From contig NZ_LAQO01000022.1 in assembly GCF_000971975.1 (NCBI RefSeq), forward strand, positions 62,001-126,000: DNA of 64,000 nt. The letters are read 5' to 3'. Positions 9,507 to 18,263 of this stretch are shown here, piece after piece. The notes under the pieces were generated by a model. That model was not told the origin of the DNA, did no database searches, and saw only the letters and a list, made by a program, of their open reading frames with translations. Source of the DNA: Paenibacillus algorifonticola (GTDB taxonomy: Bacteria; Bacillota; Bacilli; Paenibacillales; Paenibacillaceae). A program made the position numbers and the translations under genes. How positions within the stretch are numbered: position 1 is the first letter of the stretch; the number at the start of each line of letters is the position of its first letter.

Positions 9507-10021
9507 GCAAGCATGAAATGCTGGGAGCGCCGCGAGGCGCGGAGCAGTCGGAGCTGGCCTGCACCATCAATGGCGAGGAAATGAAGCTGGAAGTGGCAGG
9601 CTCCAAACGGCTGCTGTCTGTGCTTCGCGACGACTTGGCGCTTACGGGGACGAAGCGGTCTTGTGAAATTGGACGCTGCGGCGCCTGCATGGTACTGGTG
9701 GACGGCAAGCCAATCAACGCTTGCTTGACGATGGCCTACCAATGCGCGGGCAAGCAGATTACGACAATTGAAGGCATAGGTGCGGATGATGGAGGCATGG
9801 ACCCTGTACAGCGCGCTTTTCTCGAAGAGGGCGGCTTTCAATGCGGTTACTGCACGCCTGGCATGATTATTTCGGTTAAGGCGCTGCTGGAGCGAAGTCC
9901 TGACCCTAGTGAAGATGAAATGGAAGAAGCACTATCCGGCAATATTTGCCGCTGCACCGGCTACGGAGGCATTAAACGGGCTGTCGAGCGGGCTATAGAG
10001 TGGAGGAGGAAAGCGCCATGA
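9503..10021 (+). CDS. pucE: Xanthine dehydrogenase 2Fe-2S subunit
   Basis: ATG 9503 overlaps the pucD stop (ATGA), which implies translational coupling. The 172-residue protein has two iron-sulfur clusters: a plant-ferredoxin-type cluster, CEIGRCGACMVLVDG with a further C in INAC (about residues 54-75), and a helical [2Fe-2S] domain with CGYCTPGM (about 113-120) and NICRCTGYGG (about 146-155). It relays electrons from the molybdenum subunit to the FAD subunit. All eight expected cysteines are seen. Confidence 0.93.
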   Translation: MSKHEMLGAPRGAEQSELACTINGEEMKLEVAGSKRLLSVLRDDLALTGTKRSCEIGRCGACMVLVDGKPINACLTMAYQCAGKQITTIEGIGADDGGMDPVQRAFLEEGGFQCGYCTPGMIISVKALLERSPDPSEDEMEEALSGNICRCTGYGGIKRAVERAIEWRRKAP

Positions 10022-10512
10022 AACTGGACGTATTAAATACAATGAGCCGCGAGGCATTTACGGAAGCGCTTGGCGCTATTTTTGAACATTCCCCTTGGGT
10101 GGCGGAACTGGCATGGGAAAATAAGCCCTTCAGCTCGATTGAACAGTTGCATGAGAGTATGGTAAACGCGGCTTATACGGCAGGAGAGGAGCGGGTGCTA
10201 GTGCTTATTCGCGAGCATCCCGATCTGGCAACTCGAATCAGCATTGGCGAATATTCCACAAAAGAGCAGCAAGGGGCGGGACTTAGCCAATTGACGCCTG
10301 AGGAATATGAGCAGTTTGCAGCGATGAACCGCCAGTATACGGAGAAGTTTGGCTTTCCATTTATTTTGGCGGTTCGTGGCAAAAGCAAAGCAGACATCAA
10401 GGAAGCGATGGCAGCGCGCATCGGCAACAGTCCCCAGGAGGAGCTGGAGGAGGCAAAATGGCAAATCGCCCGCATCACTTTCTTACGCCTCAACGATTTA
10501 ATAAAGCAGTAA
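10018..10512 (+). CDS. uraD: OHCU decarboxylase (2-oxo-4-hydroxy-4-carboxy-5-ureidoimidazoline decarboxylase)
   Basis: ATG 10018 overlaps the pucE stop, with GGAGGA just upstream. The 164-residue all-helical protein carries EHSPWVAELAW, the active-site REHPDLATR (His about residue 70), the EQQGAGL loop and the YTEKFGFPFILAVRGKSK segment that define the family. It catalyses the last step from urate to (S)-allantoin, decarboxylating the product of HIU hydrolase. In B. subtilis this domain is fused to urate oxidase in PucL; here the two are separate neighbouring genes. Confidence 0.92.
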   Translation: MKLDVLNTMSREAFTEALGAIFEHSPWVAELAWENKPFSSIEQLHESMVNAAYTAGEERVLVLIREHPDLATRISIGEYSTKEQQGAGLSQLTPEEYEQFAAMNRQYTEKFGFPFILAVRGKSKADIKEAMAARIGNSPQEELEEAKWQIARITFLRLNDLIKQ

Positions 10513-10563
10513 GACTTAGAAAATTATACCAAATTTGATATAGAGCAAAGGGAGAGGGTAAAT

Positions 10564-11532
10564 ATGTTGAAACTTCGCAGCGGACGCACACTTTATTATG
10601 GCAAAGGGGATGTATTGACTTACCGAACCTATGCAGCGCCACTTTCGGTGAAGCCTATTCCTGAATCGGCTTTTACCGGCGATACGAACGTTATTTTTGC
10701 ACATAATCTTACATTTGCAGTAAGTGGCGAGACTCTGCTGACCTCTTTCTCCAAAGGCGACAATACACAGGTCGTGGCGACGGATTCAATGAAAAATTTT
10801 ATTTTGCGGCAAACGGCCGACTTTGAGGGAAGCACGACAGAAGGGCTGCTTGCGTTCATCAGCAAGCAATTTCTTAGCCGCTATCCGCATATTGACGCCA
10901 TTGAGCTGAGTGCAGACCGCATTCCGTTCCATACGCTTGAAGTGGCAGATGGCAGCGATGGACTGGTCGATAGCTCGCTTGTGTACCGTCGTTCCCATAA
11001 TGATCATGCTAGCGCTTCGATGAAGCTCGTCCGTGACGGCGAAGAGGGAGCGGCTGTTATAGTCGAGCATGAGTGCGCCATTACTGATTTGCAGCTTATT
11101 AAAGTAAGTGGCAGCTCGTTTTTTGGATTTGTCCGTGATGAATATACGACACTTCCGGAAAGCTATGATCGGCCGCTCTTTATTTTTCTAAATATTTATT
11201 GGACCTATGCAGATATTGAGCATGCAGTAGATGCAGGCTCCGGACAATACGTAGCAGCCGAGCATATCCGGGATATTACCCATAATGTGTTTCATGAATA
11301 TAAAACGCCATCGATTCAATTTTTAATTTATCAGGTCGGCTTGCGTATTTTGACTCGTTTCCCCCAATTGGCGGAAGTGCGGTTTGAATCGAATAACCGG
11401 ACATGGGAAACGGTGGTGGATCATACGGAGGAGGATGCAGCCGCTGTCTACACCGAGCCGCGTCCGCCATTTGGCTTCCAAGGCTTCACACTTACCCGCG
11501 AGGATTTGGAAAATGAGGAAGCTTCGTCATGA
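10564..11532 (+). CDS. Urate oxidase (cofactor-free uricase)
   Basis: ATG 10564 follows GGGAGAGGG. The 322-residue protein shows the T-fold uricase hallmarks: YYGKGDVLTYRTY at the start, VVATDSMKNF (about residues 70-80, active-site Thr-Asp), SSFFGFVRDEYTTLPE (about 180-195) and VFHEYKTPSIQFLIYQVG (about 240-258). It oxidises urate with O2 to 5-hydroxyisourate without a cofactor and works as a tetramer. It corresponds to the C-terminal half of B. subtilis PucL. The next gene, HIU hydrolase, overlaps its stop, so the unstable product meets the next enzyme at once. Confidence 0.94.
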   Translation: MLKLRSGRTLYYGKGDVLTYRTYAAPLSVKPIPESAFTGDTNVIFAHNLTFAVSGETLLTSFSKGDNTQVVATDSMKNFILRQTADFEGSTTEGLLAFISKQFLSRYPHIDAIELSADRIPFHTLEVADGSDGLVDSSLVYRRSHNDHASASMKLVRDGEEGAAVIVEHECAITDLQLIKVSGSSFFGFVRDEYTTLPESYDRPLFIFLNIYWTYADIEHAVDAGSGQYVAAEHIRDITHNVFHEYKTPSIQFLIYQVGLRILTRFPQLAEVRFESNNRTWETVVDHTEEDAAAVYTEPRPPFGFQGFTLTREDLENEEASS

Positions 11533-11900
11533 GCGGCAAAATAACAACGCATGTACTCGACATTTCCACGGGAAAGGCTGCGGCAGGAATGGAACTGGAG
11601 CTGTGGCAGCTGAATGAAGAGAGCGGGGAAAGGCGACTGCTTCAATCGGCTGCGACCAATGGGGATGGACGGCTGGATGCTCCGCTGCTTGCTGGCGAGG
11701 ATATGAAGCTGGGCGTCTATGAGCTTGTGTTTGATGCTGGACGCTTTTTATCACGCGACAGTGGTGCGGTGCAGGCGGCGTCTATTGAATTTATTTTTCA
11801 GCAAATACCGATTCGTTTTCGCGTTAAGGATACGCAGGCGCATTATCATATTCCGCTGCTTGTTGCACCGGGCGGCTACAGCACTTATCGCGGTACTTAG
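11529..11900 (+). CDS. pucM: 5-hydroxyisourate hydrolase (transthyretin-like)
   Basis: ATGA overlap with the urate oxidase stop. The 123-residue protein has the transthyretin-like fold: N-terminal ITTHVLDISTGKAAAG with the catalytic His (about 5-20), RFRVKDTQAHYHIPLLVAPG (about 97-116, second His) and the diagnostic C-terminal YRGT, a close variant of the usual YRGS. It opens 5-hydroxyisourate to OHCU, which the uraD product then decarboxylates. Confidence 0.93.
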   Translation: MSGKITTHVLDISTGKAAAGMELELWQLNEESGERRLLQSAATNGDGRLDAPLLAGEDMKLGVYELVFDAGRFLSRDSGAVQAASIEFIFQQIPIRFRVKDTQAHYHIPLLVAPGGYSTYRGT

Positions 11901-11954
11901 AATAGTTAGGTGAACAGGTCGGCTTGGCTTATGGAAGAAAAGGGGTAGATGCGC

Positions 11955-13370
11955 ATGGCTTCCTACTATGATTGTATCGTTATGAATGGTTTTGTTGTTT
12001 TGCCTAGTGAAGTGAAAAAGCTTGATATTGGCATTCGCGATGGCCGCATTGTCGCCTTGGAGCAGTCTCTCGCTGATGCGGAGGCTGGCTCCCGAATCGA
12101 TGCGGAGAGGCAGTATGTGCTGCCCGGCATGGTTGATATTCACGTGCATTTCAATGAGCCGAATTTGGGGCATTGGGAAGGCTTTTCCAGCGGCTCGGCC
12201 GCACTAGCTGCCGGAGGCGCGACCTGCTACGCGGATATGCCGCTCAATGGCAATCCGCCGACTGTAACGACCGAGGCGCTTGCGCTAAAAGCGGACCAGG
12301 CAGAAGGCAACTCGGCTGTTGATTATACATTCTGGGGCGGACTCGTCCCAGGAAAGCTGGATGAGCTTGCTCCTATGTTCGAAGCGGGCATCGTCGGCTT
12401 TAAAGCGTTTATGTCCAATCCTGGCGGCGAAGGGGAAGGGCGTTTTCGCGAGGTCGATGACTGGACACTGTATGAGGGGATGAAAAAAATCGCCGCGCTT
12501 GGCGGATTTGTCGCCCTGCATGCCGAGAGCGACGCCATTACGTCTCAGCTGGCTGGTGCCGCTCTTGCAGCCGGCCGCTATGATGCGGATGCTTTCGCAG
12601 CCTCGCGGCCGATTATTGCAGAGCTGGAGGCGGTGAACAAAGCGCTGTTGTTCGCGGAGCAGACGGGCTGCCAAGTGCATTTTGTCCATATAAGCAGCTA
12701 TGACGCGGTGGAGCTGATTGATCGCGCGAAGCGGCGCGGCTTGCCGGTGACGGTGGAAACCTGCCCGCATTATTTGCTGCTGACGATGGCGGATATGACG
12801 GCGCTTGGAGCGGTTGCGAAATGCGCGCCTCCTCTGCGCAGCGAGGAGCAGCGCGAGGGATTGTGGCGAATGATTGGCGAAGGCAAGCTGGATGTTATCG
12901 CTTCCGATCATTCGCCTTGTCCGACTTCTATGAAGGTGGATGCTTCTAAAACGTTTTTCGAAGCATGGGGAGGCATATCCGGCGCACAGAGCAGCATGGA
13001 ACTGGTGCTCGGCGAAGGGTGGATCAAGCGTGGGCTGCCGCTGCCGTTATTATCCTCCCTGCTGTCAGCAGGACCAGCGCAGCGCTTCGGGCTGTATCCG
13101 CGCAAGGGAGCTATCGCAGTCGGTTCGGACGCCGACCTGGCAATTGTGGACCCTAATGCGGCCTATGAGCTGCTGGAGGAAAAATTATTTTATCGGCACA
13201 AGCACAGCCCTTATGTGGGCAAAGAAATGGCCTGCCGAGTTGTGGCAACACTCGTTCGTGGAACCGTTGTATATACGGCTGACGGCGGCTTGGCACAGCC
13301 AACATCGGGAAAGTCGCTGCTCCCGCTTGAAGCAGGCTCGGAAAAGGGCATGATGAAGGGGAGCGTTTGA
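11955..13370 (+). CDS. allB: Allantoinase
   Basis: Of two nearby ATGs (11949, 11955), 11955 has the better spacing from AAAAGGGG. The 471-residue protein is a dihydroorotase-like amidohydrolase: PGMVDIHVHFNEPNLGHWEG (zinc ligands, about residues 57-76), GIVGFKAFMSNPGGEG with the lysine that would be carboxylated (about 146), HAESD (about 188), VHFVHISS (about 240) and IASDHSPCP (about 315, Asp ligand). It hydrolyses allantoin to allantoate. A short gap separates it from pucM; allC follows after one base. Confidence 0.93.
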   Translation: MASYYDCIVMNGFVVLPSEVKKLDIGIRDGRIVALEQSLADAEAGSRIDAERQYVLPGMVDIHVHFNEPNLGHWEGFSSGSAALAAGGATCYADMPLNGNPPTVTTEALALKADQAEGNSAVDYTFWGGLVPGKLDELAPMFEAGIVGFKAFMSNPGGEGEGRFREVDDWTLYEGMKKIAALGGFVALHAESDAITSQLAGAALAAGRYDADAFAASRPIIAELEAVNKALLFAEQTGCQVHFVHISSYDAVELIDRAKRRGLPVTVETCPHYLLLTMADMTALGAVAKCAPPLRSEEQREGLWRMIGEGKLDVIASDHSPCPTSMKVDASKTFFEAWGGISGAQSSMELVLGEGWIKRGLPLPLLSSLLSAGPAQRFGLYPRKGAIAVGSDADLAIVDPNAAYELLEEKLFYRHKHSPYVGKEMACRVVATLVRGTVVYTADGGLAQPTSGKSLLPLEAGSEKGMMKGSV

Positions 13371-13371
13371 A

Positions 13372-14622
13372 ATGACAATGGCAAGCAAATCGCAGCTCGC
13401 CTCCTTCGTCCCTAAGCTGCTGGAGGAATTGTCCCAGTTCGGCGCTGATCCGCGCGGTGGAGTGACAAGGCTGCTTTATACGGCAGAGTGGCTGGAGGCG
13501 CAGCAATATTTAGCTCAGCAGATGCAAGAGCTGGGCATGGACGTTTATTTTGACCGGGTAGGCAATTTGTTTGGCAGGCTGCAAGGTACTTCGGGAGAAG
13601 GGCCGGTTGTCATGACAGGCTCGCATATCGATACGGTGCAGTCAGGCGGCTTCTATGACGGGGCTTATGGTGTCGCCGCTGGAGTTGCAGCTTTGGCGCA
13701 TTTGAAGGAGACTTACGGGCAGCCTGTAAAAACGCTTGAGGTAGTCTCGCTCTGCGAAGAGGAAGGCAGCCGTTTTCCGCTTACTTATTGGGGTTCGGGC
13801 AATATGACCGGTCTGTATGATTCAGAGCAGGGCGCGGAGTGTTATGATGCTGCCGGAATTAGCCTGCAAGCGGCGATGCACGCCTGCGGCTTTGGCAAAG
13901 CAGAGCAGCGTGCTCCACGCAGATCAGATATTGCAGCGTTTGTGGAGCTGCATATTGAGCAAGGGCCTGTTTTGGAACAGCAGCAGCTCAGCGTTGGCAT
14001 TGTCGAAGCGATCGTCGGGCAGCATCGTTATACGGTAACGGTAGGCGGAACAGCCAATCATGCCGGGACGACGCCGATGCCGCTGCGCCGCGATGCACTG
14101 GCTGGAGCGGCTGCGATGATCGTGCAGCTGGAGACGGAAGCGATTTTAACCGGCTCCCCGCTCGTTGCTACGGTTGGGAAACTGACGACAACGCCAAATA
14201 CGCCGAATGTCATTCCCGGTTCCGTAAGCTTTACGGTCGATGTTCGCCATATCGATGAGACAGCCATTCGTGAATTTTGCCAAACGGTTTTTCAGCAGTT
14301 TCAAGAAATCGCTGGCGAGCGGGGGCTGTATGTGACGGTTGAGCAATGGATGGAAGCAGCGCCTGCCCCGATGGATGGACAATTGCGTGCCCGGCTGTCA
14401 CATATTGCTGAGCGAATGTCTTTGCCTTATACGGTTATGCCGAGCGGGGCGGGGCATGACGCCCAACTGCTGTCAGGCGTATGTCCTACAGCGATGTTGT
14501 TCGTTCCTAGCCATGGTGGCATCAGCCATTCGCCAGAAGAATATACGTCGCCGGACCAACTGGCAGCAGGGACGACGATGCTGTCCGCTTTGTTGTATGA
14601 GCTTGCATACGAGGAGAAATGA
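13372..14622 (+). CDS. allC: Allantoate amidohydrolase (M20 family)
   Basis: ATG 13372 begins one base after the allB stop, with GGGGAG upstream. The 416-residue protein shows GSHIDTVQSGGFYDGAYGV (metal ligands His and Asp, about 81-100), SLCEEEGSRFP (Glu-Glu, about 126-136), the dimerisation domain with GTANHAGTTPMPLRRDAL (about 224-241) and SGAGHDAQL/SHGGISHSPEE near the C-terminus. It converts allantoate to ureidoglycine, releasing ammonia and CO2. N-carbamoyl-L-amino acid hydrolase is the nearest alternative, but the operon settles the call. Confidence 0.92.
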   Translation: MTMASKSQLASFVPKLLEELSQFGADPRGGVTRLLYTAEWLEAQQYLAQQMQELGMDVYFDRVGNLFGRLQGTSGEGPVVMTGSHIDTVQSGGFYDGAYGVAAGVAALAHLKETYGQPVKTLEVVSLCEEEGSRFPLTYWGSGNMTGLYDSEQGAECYDAAGISLQAAMHACGFGKAEQRAPRRSDIAAFVELHIEQGPVLEQQQLSVGIVEAIVGQHRYTVTVGGTANHAGTTPMPLRRDALAGAAAMIVQLETEAILTGSPLVATVGKLTTTPNTPNVIPGSVSFTVDVRHIDETAIREFCQTVFQQFQEIAGERGLYVTVEQWMEAAPAPMDGQLRARLSHIAERMSLPYTVMPSGAGHDAQLLSGVCPTAMLFVPSHGGISHSPEEYTSPDQLAAGTTMLSALLYELAYEEK

Positions 14623-15854
14623 TGATGAAGAGCTACCGAGAACTGTCGCCTTCCCCCCGCACGATTATGACGCCCGGCCCAGTTGAGGTTGACCCGCGAG
14701 TGCTTCGTGCGTTATCTTATCCTATACTGGGTCAATTTGACCCCGAGTTTACGGCGCTTATGAATGATACGATGGAAATGCTGCGCAGCTTGTTTCAAAC
14801 AGACAATCGCTGGGCTTATCCGATAGATGGAACGTCGCGTTCAGGCATTGAAGCGGTACTTAATAGCTTGATCGAGCCGGGCGACAAAGTGCTGGTTCCG
14901 ATTTATGGCCGTTTCGGCAATCTGCTTTATGAAATTGCCGAGCGGTGCGGCGCAGAGGTCGTGGCGCTGGACAAGGAATGGGGCGAAGTATTTGAGCCGG
15001 ATGAGGTTATCGCCGCTATTGGGCAAGAGCATCCGGCGCTTGTGCTAATGGTTCACGGGGAAACGTCCACAGGCCGAATGCAGCCTTTGGAAGCGATTGG
15101 TAAAGCCTGCAGGGAGCAGGGCATCCTGTTTGTCGTTGATGCCGTTGCGACCATCGGCGGCGTTCCCGTCGAGACGGACGCCTGGTGTATCGATGCGGTC
15201 ATTGGCGGCACGCAAAAATGCTTATCCGTTCCATCAGGCATGGCACCGATAACGTATAATGACAGGGCAGAGCGGAAAATCGCCGCCCGCAAAAAGGTAG
15301 AACGAGGCCTGCTCGTTCCGGGAGATGCCGTAAGCGGCAACCGCCGCCCAGCTATCCAGAGCAACTATTTGGATTTGAGCCAGCTTCAGGATTATTGGGG
15401 ACCCGCAAGGCTTAATCATCATACGGAGATGACCTCCATGCTGTATGGCTTGCGAGAAGGGCTGCGCATTTTGCTCGTTGAAGGGCTTGAGGAGCGATTC
15501 GCGAGACATCGCAGACATGAAGCGGCGCTAATGGCAGGATTGGAAGCAATGGGATTAACTTTGTATGGAAATCCGGCTTGCAAGCTTCCGGTTGTCACTT
15601 GTGTGACGATTCCTGAAGGGGTGGATGGAGAAGCTGTTCGCAGCATGCTGTTAAGCAGCTTTGGCATTGAAATCGCCAGCTCGTTCGGAGTGCTAAAAGG
15701 AAAAATTTGGCGTATTGGCACAATGGGCTACAGCTGCAGCCAGAAAAATGTGCTGCATGTGCTCGGTGCGCTTGAAGCGGTACTGATTCGGCATGGCGCA
15801 GCTTTGCCAGCTGGAGAAGGCTTGCAGGCAGCACTAGCTGTGTATGACGCCTAA
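14619..15854 (+). CDS. pucG: PucG-like class V aminotransferase ((S)-ureidoglycine-glyoxylate aminotransferase)
   Basis: Three ATGs in a row (14619, 14622, 14625) follow GAGGAG; the third has the best spacing. The start overlaps the allC stop. The roughly 410-residue PLP enzyme has TPGPVEVDPRVLRALSYPIL at the start, VDAVATIGGVPVETD (PLP-binding Asp, about 175-190) and GGTQKCLSVPSGMAP with the Schiff-base lysine (about residue 200). In B. subtilis PucG transfers the amino group of ureidoglycine to glyoxylate, giving glycine. Phosphoserine/alanine-glyoxylate aminotransferases are close relatives; context favours PucG. Confidence 0.9.
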   Translation: MMMKSYRELSPSPRTIMTPGPVEVDPRVLRALSYPILGQFDPEFTALMNDTMEMLRSLFQTDNRWAYPIDGTSRSGIEAVLNSLIEPGDKVLVPIYGRFGNLLYEIAERCGAEVVALDKEWGEVFEPDEVIAAIGQEHPALVLMVHGETSTGRMQPLEAIGKACREQGILFVVDAVATIGGVPVETDAWCIDAVIGGTQKCLSVPSGMAPITYNDRAERKIAARKKVERGLLVPGDAVSGNRRPAIQSNYLDLSQLQDYWGPARLNHHTEMTSMLYGLREGLRILLVEGLEERFARHRRHEAALMAGLEAMGLTLYGNPACKLPVVTCVTIPEGVDGEAVRSMLLSSFGIEIASSFGVLKGKIWRIGTMGYSCSQKNVLHVLGALEAVLIRHGAALPAGEGLQAALAVYDA

Positions 15855-15880
15855 GGCCGTTGAACTTATGCTATTTAATA

Positions 15881-15912
15881 CCGCCGCCCGGGTTTTTCCT
15901 GGTTCGGCGGTT
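15881..15912 (+). terminator. Possible weak terminator or processing hairpin between pucG and add
   Basis: CCGCCG and CGGCGG arms with an inner CCGG/CTGG helix form a GC-rich hairpin after the pucG stop. The T tract is poor, so read-through into adenosine deaminase is likely. Confidence 0.35.
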
Positions 15913-15957
15913 TGCTATAGCTTTTGCTACTATTTTAAATTTAAAGGAGTGCTTACG

Positions 15958-17010
15958 ATGAGAAATATATTGGTACGGGAGCAATTGAAAAAACTGCCCA
16001 AAATCGATTTGCACTTGCATTTGGATGGCAGCGTTTTGCCGAATACGCTCCGCGAGCTGGCAAAGGAGCAAGGCAAGGAGCTGCCCGTAGAGGCAGGGAG
16101 CGACCTGACTCCGTGGATGCTTGCAGATGAAAGCTGCACAAGCTTAAAGGAATATTTGAGCAAATTTGCGTTTGTGGAGCCATTTTTGCAAACGCCAGAG
16201 GCGCTGGAGCGCGTGGCCTATGAAGTAGTTGCGCAATCGGCGGCGCAAGGCTGCCGTTATATTGAGGTGCGTTTTGCACCGCTGCTGCATATTAAAGGAG
16301 GTTTGTCGCTGGAGGAGGCGATGCGTCATACCATTCATGGCTTGCGGCGTGGAGAGCGGGATTTCGGTGTGAAAGCGCGAGGAATCGCCATCTGCCTGCG
16401 CCATGACTCCTACGAGCGCAATGAGCAGGTCATATTGGCTGCTGCCAAGCTGCATGGCGATGGAATTGCAGCGGTAGATTTGGCTGGCGATGAAGCATCC
16501 TTCCCGCCAGAGCTGCATCGTTCCTTATTTGCGCTCGCTGCTAGCAAGGGACTGCCGATTACGATTCACGCTGGAGAAGCAGGCGGTGCGCAAAATGTAC
16601 AGGAAGCAATTGAGAGCCTTGGGGCAACACGTATCGGGCATGGCGTGCGCATTACGGAAAATCCTGCTATTATGGAAATGGTACGCCGTACAGGCACACC
16701 GCTGGAACTATGCCCGCTGAGTAACATACAGACGAAGGCCGTTAGCGGCTGGGATGCCTACCCGATTAAAGCCTTCCTAGCAGCGGGTATTCAGGCGACA
16801 ATTAACACGGATAACCTGACGGTTTCGGGTACAACGATTGGTCTGGAGTATGAGCTGTTGATGGAAAAATGCGGCGTGACACTGGAGGAAATCGGCAGGC
16901 TGATTTTGAACAGCGCCCATGCAGCTTTTTTGGAGCAGGAAGAAAAGCGGCAGCTGATTGCCGACATTGAACAGGGGCTCGAGGCTGCGGGTGTGAAGCC
17001 TGTCCTATAA
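15958..17010 (+). CDS. add: Adenosine deaminase
   Basis: Start at ATG 15958 is set by AAAGGAG eight bases upstream. The 350-residue zinc enzyme shows PKIDLHLHLDGSVLPNTLRE (zinc His pair, about 14-33), ITIHAGEAGG (about 200-209, His and catalytic Glu), TRIGHGVRI (about 225) and TINTDNLTVS (about 282, Asp-Asp/Asn). It turns adenosine into inosine, which feeds the hypoxanthine/xanthine pathway encoded upstream. It may be read from the operon or from its own promoter after the weak hairpin. Confidence 0.92.
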   Translation: MRNILVREQLKKLPKIDLHLHLDGSVLPNTLRELAKEQGKELPVEAGSDLTPWMLADESCTSLKEYLSKFAFVEPFLQTPEALERVAYEVVAQSAAQGCRYIEVRFAPLLHIKGGLSLEEAMRHTIHGLRRGERDFGVKARGIAICLRHDSYERNEQVILAAAKLHGDGIAAVDLAGDEASFPPELHRSLFALAASKGLPITIHAGEAGGAQNVQEAIESLGATRIGHGVRITENPAIMEMVRRTGTPLELCPLSNIQTKAVSGWDAYPIKAFLAAGIQATINTDNLTVSGTTIGLEYELLMEKCGVTLEEIGRLILNSAHAAFLEQEEKRQLIADIEQGLEAAGVKPVL

Positions 17011-17049
17011 GGAGAGTCCCTGATTCGGAAACAATGGAGGAAATGACGT

Positions 17050-17724
17050 ATGCGAACCATTTTAGCCGTAATTGGGGATTATTATCATCCTGCGGAGGCA
17101 ATTGCCGAAGGCTTGCAGCAAAGCTTGGCGCCATTAATGGCGTCAGGGGACATTGAGTTCAGCTATACAACGGTCAAATATTTGGCGGAGGAACTGGCAG
17201 CGAAGCCGGATGCCGTCATTTTGTACAAAGATAATAATGTCAATCCCGCCGATGAACAGGTTCAGCAATGGCTTGACGAGGAGACAGAGCAGGCGATTTT
17301 GCGATATGTCAGGGCGGGCGGAGGCTGGTTCGCCTGGCATTCCGGGCTTGCATCGTATCCGGCAGAAGGTGGCTATGTACAGATGACGCGGGGTTATTTT
17401 CAGCATCATCCCGAGCAGAAGCTTGTGCGTTCCATAACGATTCAGCCTGCTGAACGTTCAGGCGAGGAGCATGTGAATATAGCGGCAGACCTGGCGTTTG
17501 AAACGGTCGATGAGCATTATTTTGTACATTGTGATGAAGCGTCAACAACGGTATTTATGCGTACTTATTCCGAGGATGGGCAGTCGATTGGCGGGTGGTC
17601 CCATGCATACGGTGGCGGCCGCGTATGTTGTTTGACGCCAGCGCATAATCGAGAGAGCCTGCTGCATCCGGTGCTGGGCGAGCTGGTGAATGCATGTGTA
17701 CAGTGGTGCGCCCGCATGGCATAG
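17050..17724 (+). CDS. ThuA-like domain protein
   Basis: ATG 17050 with AATGGAGGAAATG upstream. The 224-residue protein is a ThuA-like/glutamine-amidotransferase-fold protein: VIGDYYHPAEAIAEGL at the start, DAVILYKDNNVN, YVRAGGGWFAWHSGLASYP (about 92-110) and HAYGGGRVCCLTPAHNRES near the end. ThuA proteins sit in sugar utilisation operons and their reaction is poorly known; they lack the catalytic Cys of true amidotransferases. Here it is 39 bases after add, so it may act on a nucleoside-derived sugar. That link is inference. Confidence 0.7.
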   Translation: MRTILAVIGDYYHPAEAIAEGLQQSLAPLMASGDIEFSYTTVKYLAEELAAKPDAVILYKDNNVNPADEQVQQWLDEETEQAILRYVRAGGGWFAWHSGLASYPAEGGYVQMTRGYFQHHPEQKLVRSITIQPAERSGEEHVNIAADLAFETVDEHYFVHCDEASTTVFMRTYSEDGQSIGGWSHAYGGGRVCCLTPAHNRESLLHPVLGELVNACVQWCARMA

Positions 17725-17774
17725 CGTTAAATTTTCTTTTTAAACGATCATTTTCGACCTGTATAAAAGCTTGT

Positions 17775-17814
17775 AAAGCGCGGTTCCTGCAAATAATAGA
17801 GGAACTGCGCTTTT
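17775..17814 (+). terminator. Intrinsic terminator closing the purine operon
   Basis: A 14-bp stem (AAAGCGCGGTTCCT with AGGAACTGCGCTTT, one G-U pair), an 11-base loop and a short T run lie after the ThuA-like gene. Confidence 0.88.
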
Positions 17815-17865
17815 GTCTGCTATAATAAGATCATAAGCATTACGATTAGAGGGTGGTGGGTTTGA

Positions 17866-18231
17866 ATGGACAAAGTGATAGATGAGCAATGTGACGACAC
17901 ATGTATAGGGACGAAGCAGGAGGGTGCGGATCTGCTGACCGCAAAGGTCGAGGAGCAGACGGCAATTGATCTGGCCGAAATGTTTAAGGCGCTAGGCGAC
18001 CCGACACGAGTTAAAATGATTTATGCACTGCTTTCGCAAGAGCTGTGCGTACATGATTTATGCGTCGTGCTGGATATGGCGCAGTCGGCTATTTCGCATC
18101 AATTGCGTTACTTGCGCAATGTGCGTATTGTAAAGCGCCGCAAAGTCGGGAAAACCGTCTATTATTCGCTTGACGATGATCATGTGAAGGAAATTTTCAT
18201 CCAGACGCTGCAGCATTTGCATCACAGCTAA
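17866..18231 (+). CDS. ArsR/SmtB-family metal-responsive repressor (CzrA/CadC-like)
   Basis: ATG 17866 after GAGGGTGGTGGG. The 121-residue winged-helix protein carries FKALGDPTRVKMIYALLSQE, the recognition helix AQSAISHQLRYLRN, and a C-terminal helix with DDDHVKEIF...HLHH. The spacing D-x-H-x10-H-x2-H exactly fits the alpha-5 zinc site of CzrA/SmtB. It also has CDDTC near the N-terminus and ELCVHDLC in helix 3, which partly recalls the CadC alpha-3 thiolate site (usual C-x-C has become C-x-H). It probably represses a zinc/cadmium/cobalt exporter. It ends 32 bases before a GNAT gene; the copper ATPase beyond has its own promoter and a different operator, so control of copA by this protein is unlikely. 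Confidence 0.85.
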   Translation: MDKVIDEQCDDTCIGTKQEGADLLTAKVEEQTAIDLAEMFKALGDPTRVKMIYALLSQELCVHDLCVVLDMAQSAISHQLRYLRNVRIVKRRKVGKTVYYSLDDDHVKEIFIQTLQHLHHS

Positions 18232-18263
18232 GTGCTGCGTCCAGATAAGGAGAGGATTGAGAC

